Source of the DNA: Nocardia africana NBRC 100379
GTDB lineage: Bacteria > Actinomycetota > Actinomycetes > Mycobacteriales > Mycobacteriaceae
Length of the DNA: 64,000 nucleotides
Direction: 5' to 3'
Assembly: GCF_001612635.1 (NCBI RefSeq)
Contig: NZ_BDAV01000013.1
Location: 1-64,000, forward strand
The notes under the pieces are model-generated. The model made no database searches. It worked only from the letters and a program-made list of their open reading frames with translations, and was not told the DNA's origin. Both the position numbers and the translations under genes were made by a program. Each line of letters starts with the position of its first letter. Position 1 is the stretch's first letter. This document shows positions 37,904-46,966 of this stretch, piece by piece.

Positions 37904-38127
37904 AATTCGCCCACACCACTGACTTCGGCCGGCGGTCCCCGGGTCGCGGATGGGTTCTCATTGCCATCGCGGTCGCGGTCGCGGTCGCGCTGGTCGTGCA
38001 CGTCGGCGCGGCCGGCTATGCGGTAACCCACTGGCGGTGGACGCTATCTCTTTCTCTGATTCTAGTGGTCGCTGGAAAAGCCTTGCTGTTCTTACTGTTT
38101 CGCGCCCGCCGCAAACGGCTTCGATAG
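37900..38127 (+). CDS. Small two-helix membrane protein
   Basis: 75 residues: basic start, two hydrophobic helices (WVLIAIAVAVAVALVVHVGA and WTLSLSLILVVAGKALLFLL) and a basic tail. Translationally coupled to the DUF2218 gene by an ATGA overlap. Function unknown. Confidence 0.65.
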   Translation: MKFAHTTDFGRRSPGRGWVLIAIAVAVAVALVVHVGAAGYAVTHWRWTLSLSLILVVAGKALLFLLFRARRKRLR

Positions 38128-38166
38128 GCCGACAAATCGAGCAGGCAGGGGTCCGGCGCCTACCTG

Positions 38167-38787
38167 TCACCGCTTCCGGGCGACAACCCGTTCTACGAGT
38201 CCCAGACGGAAGCGTTCTGCGTGTTCGACCTCGAAGCCGGTCGCGCGGACGGTGTCGATGGGGCGGCGCAGAAAGTGCTCGCCCGCCAGCGGCACGGTGA
38301 CTGTTTCGAGGACGCGCTGCACCCACCGTGCCGGGCGAGAACTGCTGGCAACATGGTCCACCAGGATGAGCTGTCCACCCGGCCGCAGGACTCGCCGCAT
38401 CTCGGCGATCGCCTTGGCGCTGTCGGGGATCGCGCACAAGCCGAAGGTGCACACGACGGTGTCGAACGTGCTGTCCGGAAATGACAAAGCGTGCGCGTCG
38501 CCTTCCTGGAGCGTGGTGTCAGGCCGGACCTCCTCGGCGCGTTTTCGAGCAATGGCGAGCATCTGCGCGCTGAGGTCGACACCGGTGAGCCGCACCGTGT
38601 CCGGATAGAAGGGCAGGTTCAGACCGGTGCCGACCGCAACTTCGAGCACATCGCCTCGGGCCCGGCCGCAGGCCCAGGCCCGGGAGTCACCGAAGACGTG
38701 CCGGTCCCAGAAGCCCATCTCCCGGTCGTAGGAGCGGGACTTCTTGTCCCAGTATCGGTGCCATCGGTCGGTACGTCTGGATTCCAT
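38167..38787 (-). CDS. UbiE/COQ5-like SAM-dependent methyltransferase
   Basis: 206 residues. Motif I DVLEVAVGTGLNLPFYP, then LTGVDLSAQMLAIAR, DAHALSFPDSTFDTVV, and LRPGGQLILVDHV are the successive motifs of the methyltransferase-11 fold. It probably methylates a lipid, quinone or other small molecule. It stands alone on its strand. Confidence 0.88.
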   Translation of the reverse strand: MESRRTDRWHRYWDKKSRSYDREMGFWDRHVFGDSRAWACGRARGDVLEVAVGTGLNLPFYPDTVRLTGVDLSAQMLAIARKRAEEVRPDTTLQEGDAHALSFPDSTFDTVVCTFGLCAIPDSAKAIAEMRRVLRPGGQLILVDHVASSSRPARWVQRVLETVTVPLAGEHFLRRPIDTVRATGFEVEHAERFRLGLVERVVARKR

Positions 38788-39209
38788 CGCTGCTCCTTAC
38801 CTACCCTTCGCGACTCGAAGTAGGCGTCTCGCACAGAGGGGCGCAGCCCGTCGGCTTTGGTACCGGCTCGCTCTGCGCGTCGTGGTACGCACTTACAGCT
38901 CACCAGGAAATTGGTCGATCCGAAATGGGGGATCTCCCTGATAGTCGGGCCCGCAGTCGAAGTATGCGGTCAGCCGTCATCCGTGCCCGGTCTCTGCCGC
39001 AGATCATTACCTTCCGGTTTTCGGAGTCGCCCGTTTCGATCGAAGCGCCTCCTGCACAGCGCCCAGGGCACAGCCCGCAAGGCATCGGACGACCGAGCGG
39101 CTTATCGGGTGCTGCGCCAGTCGCCGAGTGCCGGTGATGATCGACATGTGCTGTCCTCCAAACGATTCGGACGGGACAGCAGAATGCTGTCCCGCCCGGT
39201 TCCTACTGT
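38788..39209. other. Intergenic region without a supported gene
   Basis: About 420 bases between the methyltransferase start and the copA 3' end. No family features or repeats seen. Confidence 0.4.
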
Positions 39210-41477
39210 TCAGTTGGCGGTGGAGCGGAAGTTGCGCAGCCGCAGGCTGTTGCTGACCACGAAGACCGACGAGAACGCCATCGCCGCGCCGGCGATCATC
39301 GGGTTCAGCAGCCCGGCGGCGGCCAGCGGAAGAGCCGCCACGTTGTAGGCGAAGGCCCAGAACAGGTTGCCCTTGATGGTGCCGAGCGTCCTGCGGGACA
39401 GGCGAATCGCGTCGGCCGCTGCCCGCAGGTCACCGCGGACCAGGGTGAGGTCGCTGGCCTCGATGGCCACGTCGGTGCCGGTACCCATGGCCAAGCCCAG
39501 ATCCGCCTGAGCCAGCGCGGCCGCGTCGTTGACACCGTCGCCGACCATCGCGACCACCTTGCCCTCGGCTTGCAGCTTCTTCACCACATCGACCTTGTCC
39601 TGCGGCAGCACCTCGGCGATCACCTGGTCAATACCGACCTCGTCGGCGATCGCCCGAGCGGCGGCGTCGTTGTCACCGGTGAGCATGATCGGTGTCAACC
39701 CGAGTGCCTTCAGTTGTGAAATCGCCTCGGCCGAGGTCGGTTTCACCGCATCAGCCACCACCAGCACACCGCGCGCGGCACCGTCCCAGCCCACCGCGAC
39801 CGCGGTCTTACCGTCGGCTTCGGCGGCACTCATCGCCGCCTCCAGGGCGGCATCCAGATGCTGTGACCAGTCGGCCAGCAGTTGCCGACGGCCGACGATA
39901 ACCGCGTGGCCGTCGACCACACCCTGCACCCCGAGACCTTCGATGTTGGTGAATCCCTCCACCGCGGGCAGGTCGCCGACCTTCTCACGCGCACCCTTGG
40001 CGATCGCCTGCGCGATCGGGTGCTCCGACGAATCCTCCAGTGCGCCCGCCAGTTCCAGCAGCCGACCGGTGTCCTCGCCGTCCGCGGTGACGACATCGAG
40101 CAGAGTCAACTTCCCGGTGGTCACCGTGCCGGTCTTGTCCAGCACGACCGTGTCGACGCGACGGGTCGATTCCAGCACCTCGGGCCCCTTGATGAGGATG
40201 CCCAACTGGGCGCCGCGACCGGTACCGACCATCAACGCGGTCGGGGTCGCCAGACCCAGCGCGCACGGGCAGGCGATGATCAACACCGCCACCGCCGCGG
40301 TGAACGCCGCCGCCACCGAACCGCCGGTACCCAGCCAGAACCCGAGCGTGGCCACCGCCAGCGCGATCACGATCGGCACGAAAACACCCGAGATCTTGTC
40401 GGCCAGACGCTGCGCGGCTGCCTTACCGGTCTGTGCGTCCTCGACCAGCTTCGCCATCTGCGCCAACTGTGTGTCGGCGCCGATTCGTATGGCACGCACC
40501 ACGATTCGCCCACCGACATTGACCGTGGCACCTACCACCGCATCGTCGGGACCGACCTCGACCGGAACGGATTCGCCGGTCAACATCGAGGCGTCCACCG
40601 CCGAGGACCCCTCGGCCACCATGCCGTCGGTGGCGATCTTCTCCCCCGGCCGCACGACGAACAGGTCCCCAACCCTCAGCTGGTCGACCGGTATCCGCTG
40701 CTCGGTACCGTCCCGAAGCACAGACACTTCTTTGGCACCCAGTTCGAGCAGTGCGCGCAACGCCGCACCGGCGCGGCGCTTGGAGCGTGCTTCGAAGTAG
40801 CGGCCGGCGAGGATGAAGGTGGTCACGCCGGCGGCGGCTTCCAGATAGATGTTGCCGGTGCCGTCGGCCCGCGCGATCGTGAACTCGAAGGCGTGGCGCA
40901 TACCGGGCATCCCCGCGGTACCCCAGAACAGGGCGTACAGCGACCAGCCCAGCGCGGCCAGTGTGCCGATCGAGATCAGGGTGTCCATCGTCGCGGTGGC
41001 ATGGCGAAGATTCGCCCACGCCGCGCGATGGAACGGCCAGGCGCCCCACACCACCACCGGCGCGGCCAGCGTCAACGACAGCCACTGCCAGTTGGTGAAC
41101 TGCAGCGCCGGCACCATCGCCATAGCGATCACCGGGACTGTGAGGACCAGCGAAATCAGCAGACGCTGCCGCAGGGAGGCGACCGGATCCGCCTCGGGAA
41201 CACCGTCCGACTCGGTCTCGGCTACCGTCGGCGCGGGCAGGGCGGCGGTGTAGCCGGCCTGCTCGACGGTCGAGATCAGCTCCTCGGGCGTGACAGCGCC
41301 GTCGAACTCCACGCGCGCCTTTTCCGTCGCGTAGTTCACCGACGCGGTGACCCCGTCGAGTTTGTTGAGCTTCTTCTCGATGCGGTTGGCGCACGAAGCG
41401 CAGGTCATCCCACCGATTTCCAACTCGATCCGATGTTGTGTGGGCGGCTGAGTCGTGGTGCCCATCGTTGTTCCCAT
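39210..41477 (-). CDS. copA: Cu(I)-exporting P1B-1 ATPase CopA
   Basis: 755 residues. One N-terminal HMA domain with GGMTCASC, eight predicted membrane segments, TGESVPVE, the membrane copper motif CPC ([15 protein letters not shown]), [13 protein letters not shown] and [12 protein letters not shown], plus the C-terminal YNxxA and [15 protein letters not shown] signatures of P1B-1. It pumps Cu(I) out of the cytoplasm. It is last in an operon with copZ and a 50-residue protein behind a CsoR-like operator. Confidence 0.95.
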   Translation of the reverse strand: MGTTMGTTTQPPTQHRIELEIGGMTCASCANRIEKKLNKLDGVTASVNYATEKARVEFDGAVTPEELISTVEQAGYTAALPAPTVAETESDGVPEADPVASLRQRLLISLVLTVPVIAMAMVPALQFTNWQWLSLTLAAPVVVWGAWPFHRAAWANLRHATATMDTLISIGTLAALGWSLYALFWGTAGMPGMRHAFEFTIARADGTGNIYLEAAAGVTTFILAGRYFEARSKRRAGAALRALLELGAKEVSVLRDGTEQRIPVDQLRVGDLFVVRPGEKIATDGMVAEGSSAVDASMLTGESVPVEVGPDDAVVGATVNVGGRIVVRAIRIGADTQLAQMAKLVEDAQTGKAAAQRLADKISGVFVPIVIALAVATLGFWLGTGGSVAAAFTAAVAVLIIACPCALGLATPTALMVGTGRGAQLGILIKGPEVLESTRRVDTVVLDKTGTVTTGKLTLLDVVTADGEDTGRLLELAGALEDSSEHPIAQAIAKGAREKVGDLPAVEGFTNIEGLGVQGVVDGHAVIVGRRQLLADWSQHLDAALEAAMSAAEADGKTAVAVGWDGAARGVLVVADAVKPTSAEAISQLKALGLTPIMLTGDNDAAARAIADEVGIDQVIAEVLPQDKVDVVKKLQAEGKVVAMVGDGVNDAAALAQADLGLAMGTGTDVAIEASDLTLVRGDLRAAADAIRLSRRTLGTIKGNLFWAFAYNVAALPLAAAGLLNPMIAGAAMAFSSVFVVSNSLRLRNFRSTAN

Positions 41478-41513
41478 CTGTGCGGCTGCCCTCGTGGGGC
41501 GGTGGATGAACTG

Positions 41514-41666
41514 TCAGTTCCCGTGCCCGGCATGACCGGACATGACGGCGGGTGTGGCGTGGTCCGCGGCGGGAGCCGGGCCCAGCACGGCGCCCGCTCC
41601 CATCGCGAGAGCGAACACCGCCGCCAGACCGACGACGAATGCGGAGAATTTGGCGGTGGCGGTCAT
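41514..41666 (-). CDS. 50-residue exported or membrane peptide between copZ and copA
   Basis: From the ATG at 41666: a basic start, one hydrophobic helix (FVVGLAAVFALAMGAGAVLG) and a C-terminus with His/Met (ADHATPAVMSGHAGHGN). The gene fits between copZ (46 bases upstream) and copA (36 bases downstream) on the same strand. It could be a copper-binding membrane peptide. Small proteins at this position are common in actinobacterial cop operons. Confidence 0.65.
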   Translation of the reverse strand: MTATAKFSAFVVGLAAVFALAMGAGAVLGPAPAADHATPAVMSGHAGHGN

Positions 41667-41711
41667 CTGCGTACTCCCGATTTCCTTGCGCTGCCGACAA
41701 TCTCGCTCGAC

Positions 41712-41918
41712 TCAGTCGGCGAGCTGGTATCCCGCTTCGTCGATGGCCTCGGCGATCCGGACGCGATCGACCGGTTCGGCGCTGTCGATATCGACGCGTC
41801 CGCTGGCCAGGTCGACGGCTACATCGGTGACGCCGGGAATCTTGCCGACCTCCTCGCGGACGGAGGCCACGCAGTGGCTGCAGGTCATACCGGTGACGGT
41901 GACGGTCGTGGTGCTCAT
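41712..41918 (-). CDS. copZ: CopZ-like copper chaperone
   Basis: 68 residues from the ATG at 41918, with GGAAGGG upstream. A single HMA domain: TVTVTGMTCSHCVASV with the CxxC copper site, then VTDVAVDLASGRVDI. It delivers Cu(I) to CopA. The CsoR-like palindrome lies 38 bases upstream. Confidence 0.93.
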   Translation of the reverse strand: MSTTTVTVTGMTCSHCVASVREEVGKIPGVTDVAVDLASGRVDIDSAEPVDRVRIAEAIDEAGYQLAD

Positions 41919-41955
41919 TGTCATTCCCTTCCTTGCCTGTCGAACGATTTTTACC

Positions 41956-41972
41956 ATACCCCCCTAGGGTAT
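41956..41972 (-). promoter_or_regulatory. CsoR-like copper operator of the copZ-copA operon
   Basis: ATACCC-CCCTA-GGGTAT, a perfect 6-bp-arm palindrome matching the site at 21489 and partly the one at 20399. It lies just upstream of copZ. Confidence 0.8.
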
Positions 41973-42034
41973 TTTGTCAAGCGGTTCCGGCCGACACCCA
42001 CCGGGCCCACATCTGCCTCCTCGGCTTGTTGAAC

Positions 42035-42058
42035 TACTATCTATGTACCTAAATAGTA
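42035..42058 (+). promoter_or_regulatory. BlaI-like palindrome upstream of the thioredoxin lipoprotein
   Basis: TACTAT...ATAGTA with a central TATGTAC. It is 10 bases before the ATG at 42068, so a bound repressor would block transcription or initiation. It belongs to a set of similar sites described under findings. Confidence 0.6.
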
Positions 42059-42067
42059 AGTACGGAG

Positions 42068-42684
42068 ATGTCACGGAACACGGAGAACGCGGTGCCGAAC
42101 CGATTACGACGCCTCGCCGCACTGGCAACGCTGGCTTCGGTCGTCACGGTTGCGGCGTGCGGGCGCAGTACGGACGCTGTCGCGCAGGGGGCAGCTTCGA
42201 CTTCGTTTCGCCCGGCGGTAAGATCGAGATCTTCTACGATCCGCCGGCTTCCCGTGGCACCATCGGGGATCTGACCGGTCCGGCGCTCATGACCAGCGAC
42301 ACGATCCACCTGGCCGACTACGCCGGCAAGGTAGTCGTCATCAACATTTGGGGTTCATGGTGTGGACCGTGCCGCACAGAGACACCGGGCTTGGAGCAGG
42401 TCTTCAACGAGACGCGCCAACAGGGCGTGCAGTTCCTCGGCATCGACGTACGCGACAGCCGTTCGGCCGCACAGGATTTCGTCACCGACTTCCATGTCCG
42501 CTATCCGTCGATCTTCGATCCGTCGATGCGCAGCCTGCTGGCGCTGGGCAGCCACTACCCGACCAGTGTCGTGCCCACGACAATCGTGCTGGACCGCCGG
42601 CACCGTGTCGCCGCGGTCTACCTCAAAGCCCTGCTGCCGGACGATATCCGCCCGGAAGTCCAGCGATTGACCACCGAGCGGTGA
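42068..42684 (+). pseudogene. TlpA/ResA-like thioredoxin lipoprotein, one-base frameshift
   Basis: The N-terminal frame gives a lipoprotein signal (LRRLAALATLASVVTVAACGR); the C-terminal frame gives the thioredoxin fold with WGSWCGPCRTE and the cis-Pro region SVVPTTIVLD. They join if one G is restored at 42188-42191 (AVAQ-GGSFDFVSPGG). As a membrane-anchored disulfide reductase or copper-apoenzyme maturation factor it would fit a copper/respiratory locus. Either a fresh pseudogene or a sequencing indel. Confidence 0.85.
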
Positions 42685-42735
42685 GGCCATCAACGACCCC
42701 TCCCTGCCCCCGCGCACCAACCACACGGAGCCCCG

Positions 42736-43446
42736 ATGACAGGTAACAAGACCCCTCGACCCAACCTCAACCGCGCGACGAGCAAAGCCCTCGGCGGCAA
42801 ACGAAACGATCGCGGAACTCTGCTGCTTTGGATAGGCGCGGTAGCAGTCGTTGTGGCGTTGATCGTCGCGATCGCGGTCACCGTGGTTCGGGGCGCGGAC
42901 AACAAGAAGCACGAAAACGCGGCAGTGGGATTGAACAATCCGGCCGCAGCGACCGCGACCGGCGCCGCCTCCGCACCACCGTGGGCGGCGCCCACCGACG
43001 CGACCGGCGCCGTCCGGCGTGCGGGCCTGCCGATGCTGGCCGAAGAGGGCGCCGTCGAACACATCCACATTCACCTCGACGTTCTCGTCGACGGCAAACC
43101 TGTCGCAGTGCCCGCGAACATCGGCGTCGACCGTTCAACCGGCAAAATGAGCCCACTGCATTCCCACGACAACAGCGGAGTGGTGCACATCGAGTCGCCT
43201 GTGCAACGCAAATACAGCCTGGGCGAGTTGTTCAGCGAGTGGAGTGTGAGCCTGTCCGAGGGCAACATCGGCGCGCTGCGCGCTGCGGACGGCCAAGCGC
43301 TGCACGCTTATGTCGACGGCCAACTGCGCCAAGGCAATCCGGCCGCGATCACGTTCAACGAGCACGATGAGGTCGCCCTCGTCTACGGACCGGCGGACTC
43401 CAAGACGACGCCCCCTTCGAGCTACAGCTTCGGCAACGGCGAGTGA
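42736..43446 (+). CDS. Membrane-anchored protein with His-rich metal-binding-like motifs
   Basis: 236 residues: a basic cytoplasmic start, one helix (LLLWIGAVAVVVALIVAIAV), a low-complexity linker and an extracytoplasmic domain with EHIHIHLDVLVDG, SPLHSHDNSGVVHIESP and a YSLGELFSEW segment. Such proteins occur next to thioredoxin lipoproteins in actinobacteria. The clustered HxHxH and HSHD motifs suggest a metal site. It follows the thioredoxin gene by about 50 bases. The reaction is unknown. Confidence 0.7.
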   Translation: MTGNKTPRPNLNRATSKALGGKRNDRGTLLLWIGAVAVVVALIVAIAVTVVRGADNKKHENAAVGLNNPAAATATGAASAPPWAAPTDATGAVRRAGLPMLAEEGAVEHIHIHLDVLVDGKPVAVPANIGVDRSTGKMSPLHSHDNSGVVHIESPVQRKYSLGELFSEWSVSLSEGNIGALRAADGQALHAYVDGQLRQGNPAAITFNEHDEVALVYGPADSKTTPPSSYSFGNGE

Positions 43447-43494
43447 TCCCTCCGGCTCACCGCGCACTGTCGCACCCCTGAGTTGTGCGCGAAC

Positions 43495-43536
43495 ACCCGA
43501 ATGGGGCGGTCCGCATTCGGGTCGCCCCATTCGGGT
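43495..43536. terminator. Bidirectional terminator between convergent genes
   Basis: ACCCGAATGGGGC and its exact inverse GCCCCATTCGGGT, 16 bases apart, followed by TTTGT on the plus strand. It separates the 3' ends at 43446 (plus) and 43553 (minus). Confidence 0.8.
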
Positions 43537-43552
43537 TTGTGCTACGCGAGGA

Positions 43553-44197
43553 TCAGGGAGCAGCCGGAGCGTTGAGCCGGTTGAAGTACTCGATGGCGAC
43601 CAGCACCCCGGAGACGCCGCCGACGGCAACCAAACCGGCCGCCGCACCCAGCGGTGCTCCCAGCGCCGCGCCGGTGAGACAGCCGCCGATCGCCCCGGGG
43701 ACGATCAGGAACGGGGTGCCGAGGGCCGCACCGAGCAGACATCCGCCACCGATCCCGATGGCGGTGCCGACGAGGGTGCCGATACTGGTGGCGATACCGA
43801 ACTCGTTGTAGGCGGCCTGCAGCGCCGAATCCTCGTCCGCCTGGCTCGCCACATCGTGCAGCATCGGGGCGGGGTGGGCGGCAGCGGGGTTCGTGCTGGG
43901 CGTCAAAGTGGCCCGGTTGCCCTCGATGTGAGCCGCGATCGGGTATTCCAGACCGTCGCGGAGGTAGCTGAGCGGGAATCCGGCGACGACCTTGCCGTGG
44001 TTGTCGCGTACCTGGAATTGATCGCCTTCAGCCGCCAGTGATCCCGCATCGGTCTGGACCACCACGGATTTGTCGATAACGTTTGCCGTGTAGTGGATGT
44101 CGGGGTTGTCGGCAGGAGCTGCCATGCCCGTGCCGGTGGAGATTCCCAGCGCGGCAATGACCAGCGCCGATGTTGCGGCGAACTTGGTGAACTTCAT
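43553..44197 (-). CDS. Secreted protein of the Nocardia-type DUF8020 family
   Basis: 214 residues with a Sec signal peptide (KFAATSALVIAALGISTGTGMA). The mature start (NPDIHYTANVIDKSVVVQTD) with a beta-rich domain is characteristic of a family common in Nocardia and relatives. A Gly/Ala-rich C-terminus follows, with two hydrophobic stretches that could insert in a membrane (GTLVGTAIGIGGGCLLGAALG). Function unknown. It is one of the main hints to the host genus. Confidence 0.75.
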   Translation of the reverse strand: MKFTKFAATSALVIAALGISTGTGMAAPADNPDIHYTANVIDKSVVVQTDAGSLAAEGDQFQVRDNHGKVVAGFPLSYLRDGLEYPIAAHIEGNRATLTPSTNPAAAHPAPMLHDVASQADEDSALQAAYNEFGIATSIGTLVGTAIGIGGGCLLGAALGTPFLIVPGAIGGCLTGAALGAPLGAAAGLVAVGGVSGVLVAIEYFNRLNAPAAP

Positions 44198-44559
44198 TTT
44201 CCAGATCCACTTTCTGTCTGCGACACCGTTTGACCGACGTCAGAGTTCGAGATCGAAACTCTCAAAAAGGGTGCGGGGCAACGATTACGGCCATGTAACA
44301 AACGATGTAAACAAGCCACCAAGAAAGTGCCAGCAATGTTAACGATGTGAAAATTCGGACATCGTCGCTGCACGCCCTCTCGGAGGGCGGACGGCCCGGC
44401 TTCCACACGCCGGATTGATCTGTCACTTCACCCGAAGGGAAGGAGGCATCACGAAGTGACGAATCCGCTGTACACGCAGATTCGCTTGGGATGCACAAAT
44501 ATTCGGGACCGCAGAGTGTGTTCGACGCTGCCGGGTCGGTTGATGTCGCCTCACCCGGT
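44198..44559. other. Promoter region of the 43553-44197 gene; no gene seen
   Basis: About 360 bases with an AT-rich section (44260-44360) upstream of the secreted-protein gene. A short plus-strand frame is not convincing. Confidence 0.4.
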
Positions 44560-45408
44560 TCACACGGAGGAAGACGTATCCTCCTGCGCCTCTGCGCGGC
44601 GGCGCCGCCAGGTGGCAACGACAAGAATGGTGGTTGCCACAGCGAATACGAGGATCGATGTCCAGTCGTTCAGCCGAAGCCCGAAGAAGTGATTGGCATG
44701 ATCGACACGCAGCGCTTCGATCAGGCCGCGACCGACCGTGTAAGACGCAACATACAGCGTAAACAGGAGACCGACGCCCAGCGGTCGGCCACGTCGTCGG
44801 GTTCTGCGTTCCACCCACAGAAGCAAAATGGCGACGCCGATATCCCAGATGCTCTCGTAAAGGAATGTGGGGTGATAAAGCCCGATATCGGCAGTGTCGT
44901 CGGGCCGGCGTGCGGGATCGATTTCGAGGGCCCACGGCAATGTGGTCGGACGGCCGAACAGTTCTTGGTTGAAGTAATTCCCCCAGCGGCCGACGGCTTG
45001 GGCCAGAGCCAGACCGGGCGCAAGCGCGTCACCCAACTCCAGCAGCGCGATCTTGCGACGCCGGCAACCGATCCATGCCCCCACAGCACCGAGGACGACC
45101 GCACCCCAGATGCCGAGACCACCGTCCCAGATGTAGAACGCCTTCATCGGGTCGCGCCCCGCACCGAAGTACAGTTCGGGATCGGTGAGAACGTGATAGA
45201 GCCGCCCACCGACAATCCCGAAGGGCACCGCCCAGATCGCGATGTCGATGATGTCGTCGGGATCGTGTCCGCGGGCCGCCCACCGTTTGCGAGTCAGCCA
45301 GATGGCGACGACAATTCCGGCGATGATGCACAGTGCGTAGGCGCGAACAGGAAACGGCCCCACGTGCCAAACACCCCGAGACGGGCTGGGCAGATACGCC
45401 AGTAGCAC
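44560..45408 (-). CDS. lgt: Prolipoprotein diacylglyceryl transferase
   Basis: 282 residues from the GTG at 45408, with GAGG upstream; the longer frame upstream is not coding. Seven predicted membrane helices. Key motifs are YIWDGGLGIWGAVVLG, GRWGNYFNQELFG and GRGLIEALRVD, including the catalytic and phosphatidylglycerol-binding residues of Lgt. It adds diacylglycerol to the lipobox Cys of lipoproteins; this locus encodes at least two such lipoproteins. A BlaI-like palindrome overlaps its promoter region. Such an lgt within a mobile or metal cluster may be a second copy. Confidence 0.9.
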   Translation of the reverse strand: MLLAYLPSPSRGVWHVGPFPVRAYALCIIAGIVVAIWLTRKRWAARGHDPDDIIDIAIWAVPFGIVGGRLYHVLTDPELYFGAGRDPMKAFYIWDGGLGIWGAVVLGAVGAWIGCRRRKIALLELGDALAPGLALAQAVGRWGNYFNQELFGRPTTLPWALEIDPARRPDDTADIGLYHPTFLYESIWDIGVAILLLWVERRTRRRGRPLGVGLLFTLYVASYTVGRGLIEALRVDHANHFFGLRLNDWTSILVFAVATTILVVATWRRRRAEAQEDTSSSV

Positions 45409-45424
45409 GGATTTCCTCACTGCT

Positions 45425-45460
45425 GTTACTACCTGTGTACGTACTATAGTACATAGTAAC
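45425..45460 (-). promoter_or_regulatory. BlaI-like palindromes upstream of lgt
   Basis: GTTACTA...TAGTAAC spans 36 bases; its centre is the perfect 12-bp palindrome GTACTATAGTAC (45441-45452). It lies 17-52 bases upstream of the lgt start. Confidence 0.65.
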
Positions 45461-45482
45461 CAGCATCCGGTCCGGCTGGAGT

Positions 45483-46946
45483 TCAGGCCCGTGCGCCGGC
45501 AGTTGCGCTGGGGCGCCCGGTACGTACGACGACGATGACGCCAGCCGTCATCAATGCGGCCGCGAGCGCGTATATCGCGGTCCCGGACACGATTTCGATG
45601 GTCCGAGTGGACGCGGTGGATCCGGCCGGTCGATACAGGTCGCGTACTTCGGAAACCATGCTGGACCGGTCGGCGGGCAAGGGCAGCCACACCTCGACAT
45701 CGCCTGCACGCCTGTGCAATTCGGCATAGACGAACCAACGGCCCGCTCCGTCGACCTGGACCGATCCGTCATAGGAACACGGGCCCGACGCGCGCAACGG
45801 CGCTGTCACGACGCGACCGGCACGGCGAGCGACAATGCTGCTCGCACTCGTGCCGTCACAGGACCCGATCGGCGCAACCGTCAGCGACAGGTGGCCGTTC
45901 CCATCCGAGGTGCCGATCACGGCGGCCGTGCCGGCGGATTCACCCTCCCCCGGGTCGTGCGCCGACGCCGCCGGTGTACCCGACATCGCGAACCCACCGG
46001 CAAACAAAGCAACCACGGTCACCGCCACCACCCTCCCCTGACGCATGTTCGCCAATAGCACGACAGCGAAAACAGCGACAGCGACGACCGCGAGCGGAGC
46101 CACCGTGGCGGCGGGGCGATCGGCTACTCCGGTTGCAGCCGAGATCCATGCCAGGGCGGAGATCGCCGCGGCCGCACCGGTATACCGCAATACCGAATTT
46201 CGCCACCGAAGGTCGAGCACGCACAAACCCAGCACCGCAAGCGGAATCTCCGGCGTACTGCGTCCCAGTAAGAGCAGGACGACGGTGATGACCAGTCGGA
46301 CCACGAAATAGATCCCGACCGTCATCGTCAACGACGCGGCCACGGGAAGCGCGGCGCGAGCGACCGCGCCCGCGACCAGCGCGGCCGCAAGCAATACCGG
46401 CAGATAGTAGGCCTCCGAGAACTGCGGCACGTCGGTCTCGTATTCGAGTACCGCTGTCATGAGACCGCCCAGCAACAGCGCGGCCAGCATGGCCTCCACC
46501 ACGCCATACCTGCTCGGCCGCACCCCCGCGATGATGCCGAGAACCATTGCGGCAGAAGCGAAGACAACCAGCATGTGCGGCGCGCTCCACAACACCGCGT
46601 CTCGACCGAACGTCGAGTGCCACGCCGCGTCCAGCGGGGCGGCCGCCAGCGTCGCGGCTCCGCCGAGCGCGGCGACCACCAATGGGGCGAAGCGCAGCGC
46701 GGAACGGATCGAACGCGTGCTCACGAGCACCCGACCCGCCCAGAACAGCACGACCGCCCCGGCGACAGCGACCGAACCGTACAACCACAGATGGGGCGGG
46801 ATCATCGCGCTATCCCGGCCCAGATCGGTATGCCACGCATCGTCCCAATACGTCGCCGTCAGGGAAGCGAACCCCGCGATCGCGATGACCGCACCACACC
46901 AGGAAGAAAGTCTGAGACTATCGATGCTCATAGTTGAGACGTTCAT
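45483..46946 (-). CDS. Multi-pass membrane protein with duplicated AWH...GRD motif
   Basis: 487 residues, about ten predicted membrane helices, a His/Asp-poor extracytoplasmic domain with two Cys (GSCDGTSASS, GPCSYDG) and a last helix. DDAWHTDLGRDSAMIPPHLW (about residue 35) and AAWHSTFGRDAVLWSAPHML (about 108) are internal repeats with matching Trp-His, Gly-Arg-Asp and Pro-His, possibly metal or heme sites. It is divergent from a TetR gene whose operator overlaps its start. Function unknown. Confidence 0.7.
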   Translation of the reverse strand: MNVSTMSIDSLRLSSWCGAVIAIAGFASLTATYWDDAWHTDLGRDSAMIPPHLWLYGSVAVAGAVVLFWAGRVLVSTRSIRSALRFAPLVVAALGGAATLAAAPLDAAWHSTFGRDAVLWSAPHMLVVFASAAMVLGIIAGVRPSRYGVVEAMLAALLLGGLMTAVLEYETDVPQFSEAYYLPVLLAAALVAGAVARAALPVAASLTMTVGIYFVVRLVITVVLLLLGRSTPEIPLAVLGLCVLDLRWRNSVLRYTGAAAAISALAWISAATGVADRPAATVAPLAVVAVAVFAVVLLANMRQGRVVAVTVVALFAGGFAMSGTPAASAHDPGEGESAGTAAVIGTSDGNGHLSLTVAPIGSCDGTSASSIVARRAGRVVTAPLRASGPCSYDGSVQVDGAGRWFVYAELHRRAGDVEVWLPLPADRSSMVSEVRDLYRPAGSTASTRTIEIVSGTAIYALAAALMTAGVIVVVRTGRPSATAGARA

Positions 46947-46958
46947 GTCTCAACTATG
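46929..46958. promoter_or_regulatory. 30-bp operator for the TetR regulator
   Basis: CATAGTTGAGAC-GTTCAT-GTCTCAACTATG is a perfect 12-bp-arm inverted repeat in the divergent region. It ends 8 bases before the TetR start at 46967 and overlaps the start of the membrane-protein gene, so one bound dimer pair could control both genes. Confidence 0.8.
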
Positions 46959-46966
46959 ATGCGTAT

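Noticed and set aside
39882-42032. 716-codon open frame on the plus strand opposite copA
   Set aside because: High-GC antisense shadow; the minus strand has full CopA and CopZ motifs and the plus-strand translation is low-complexity.
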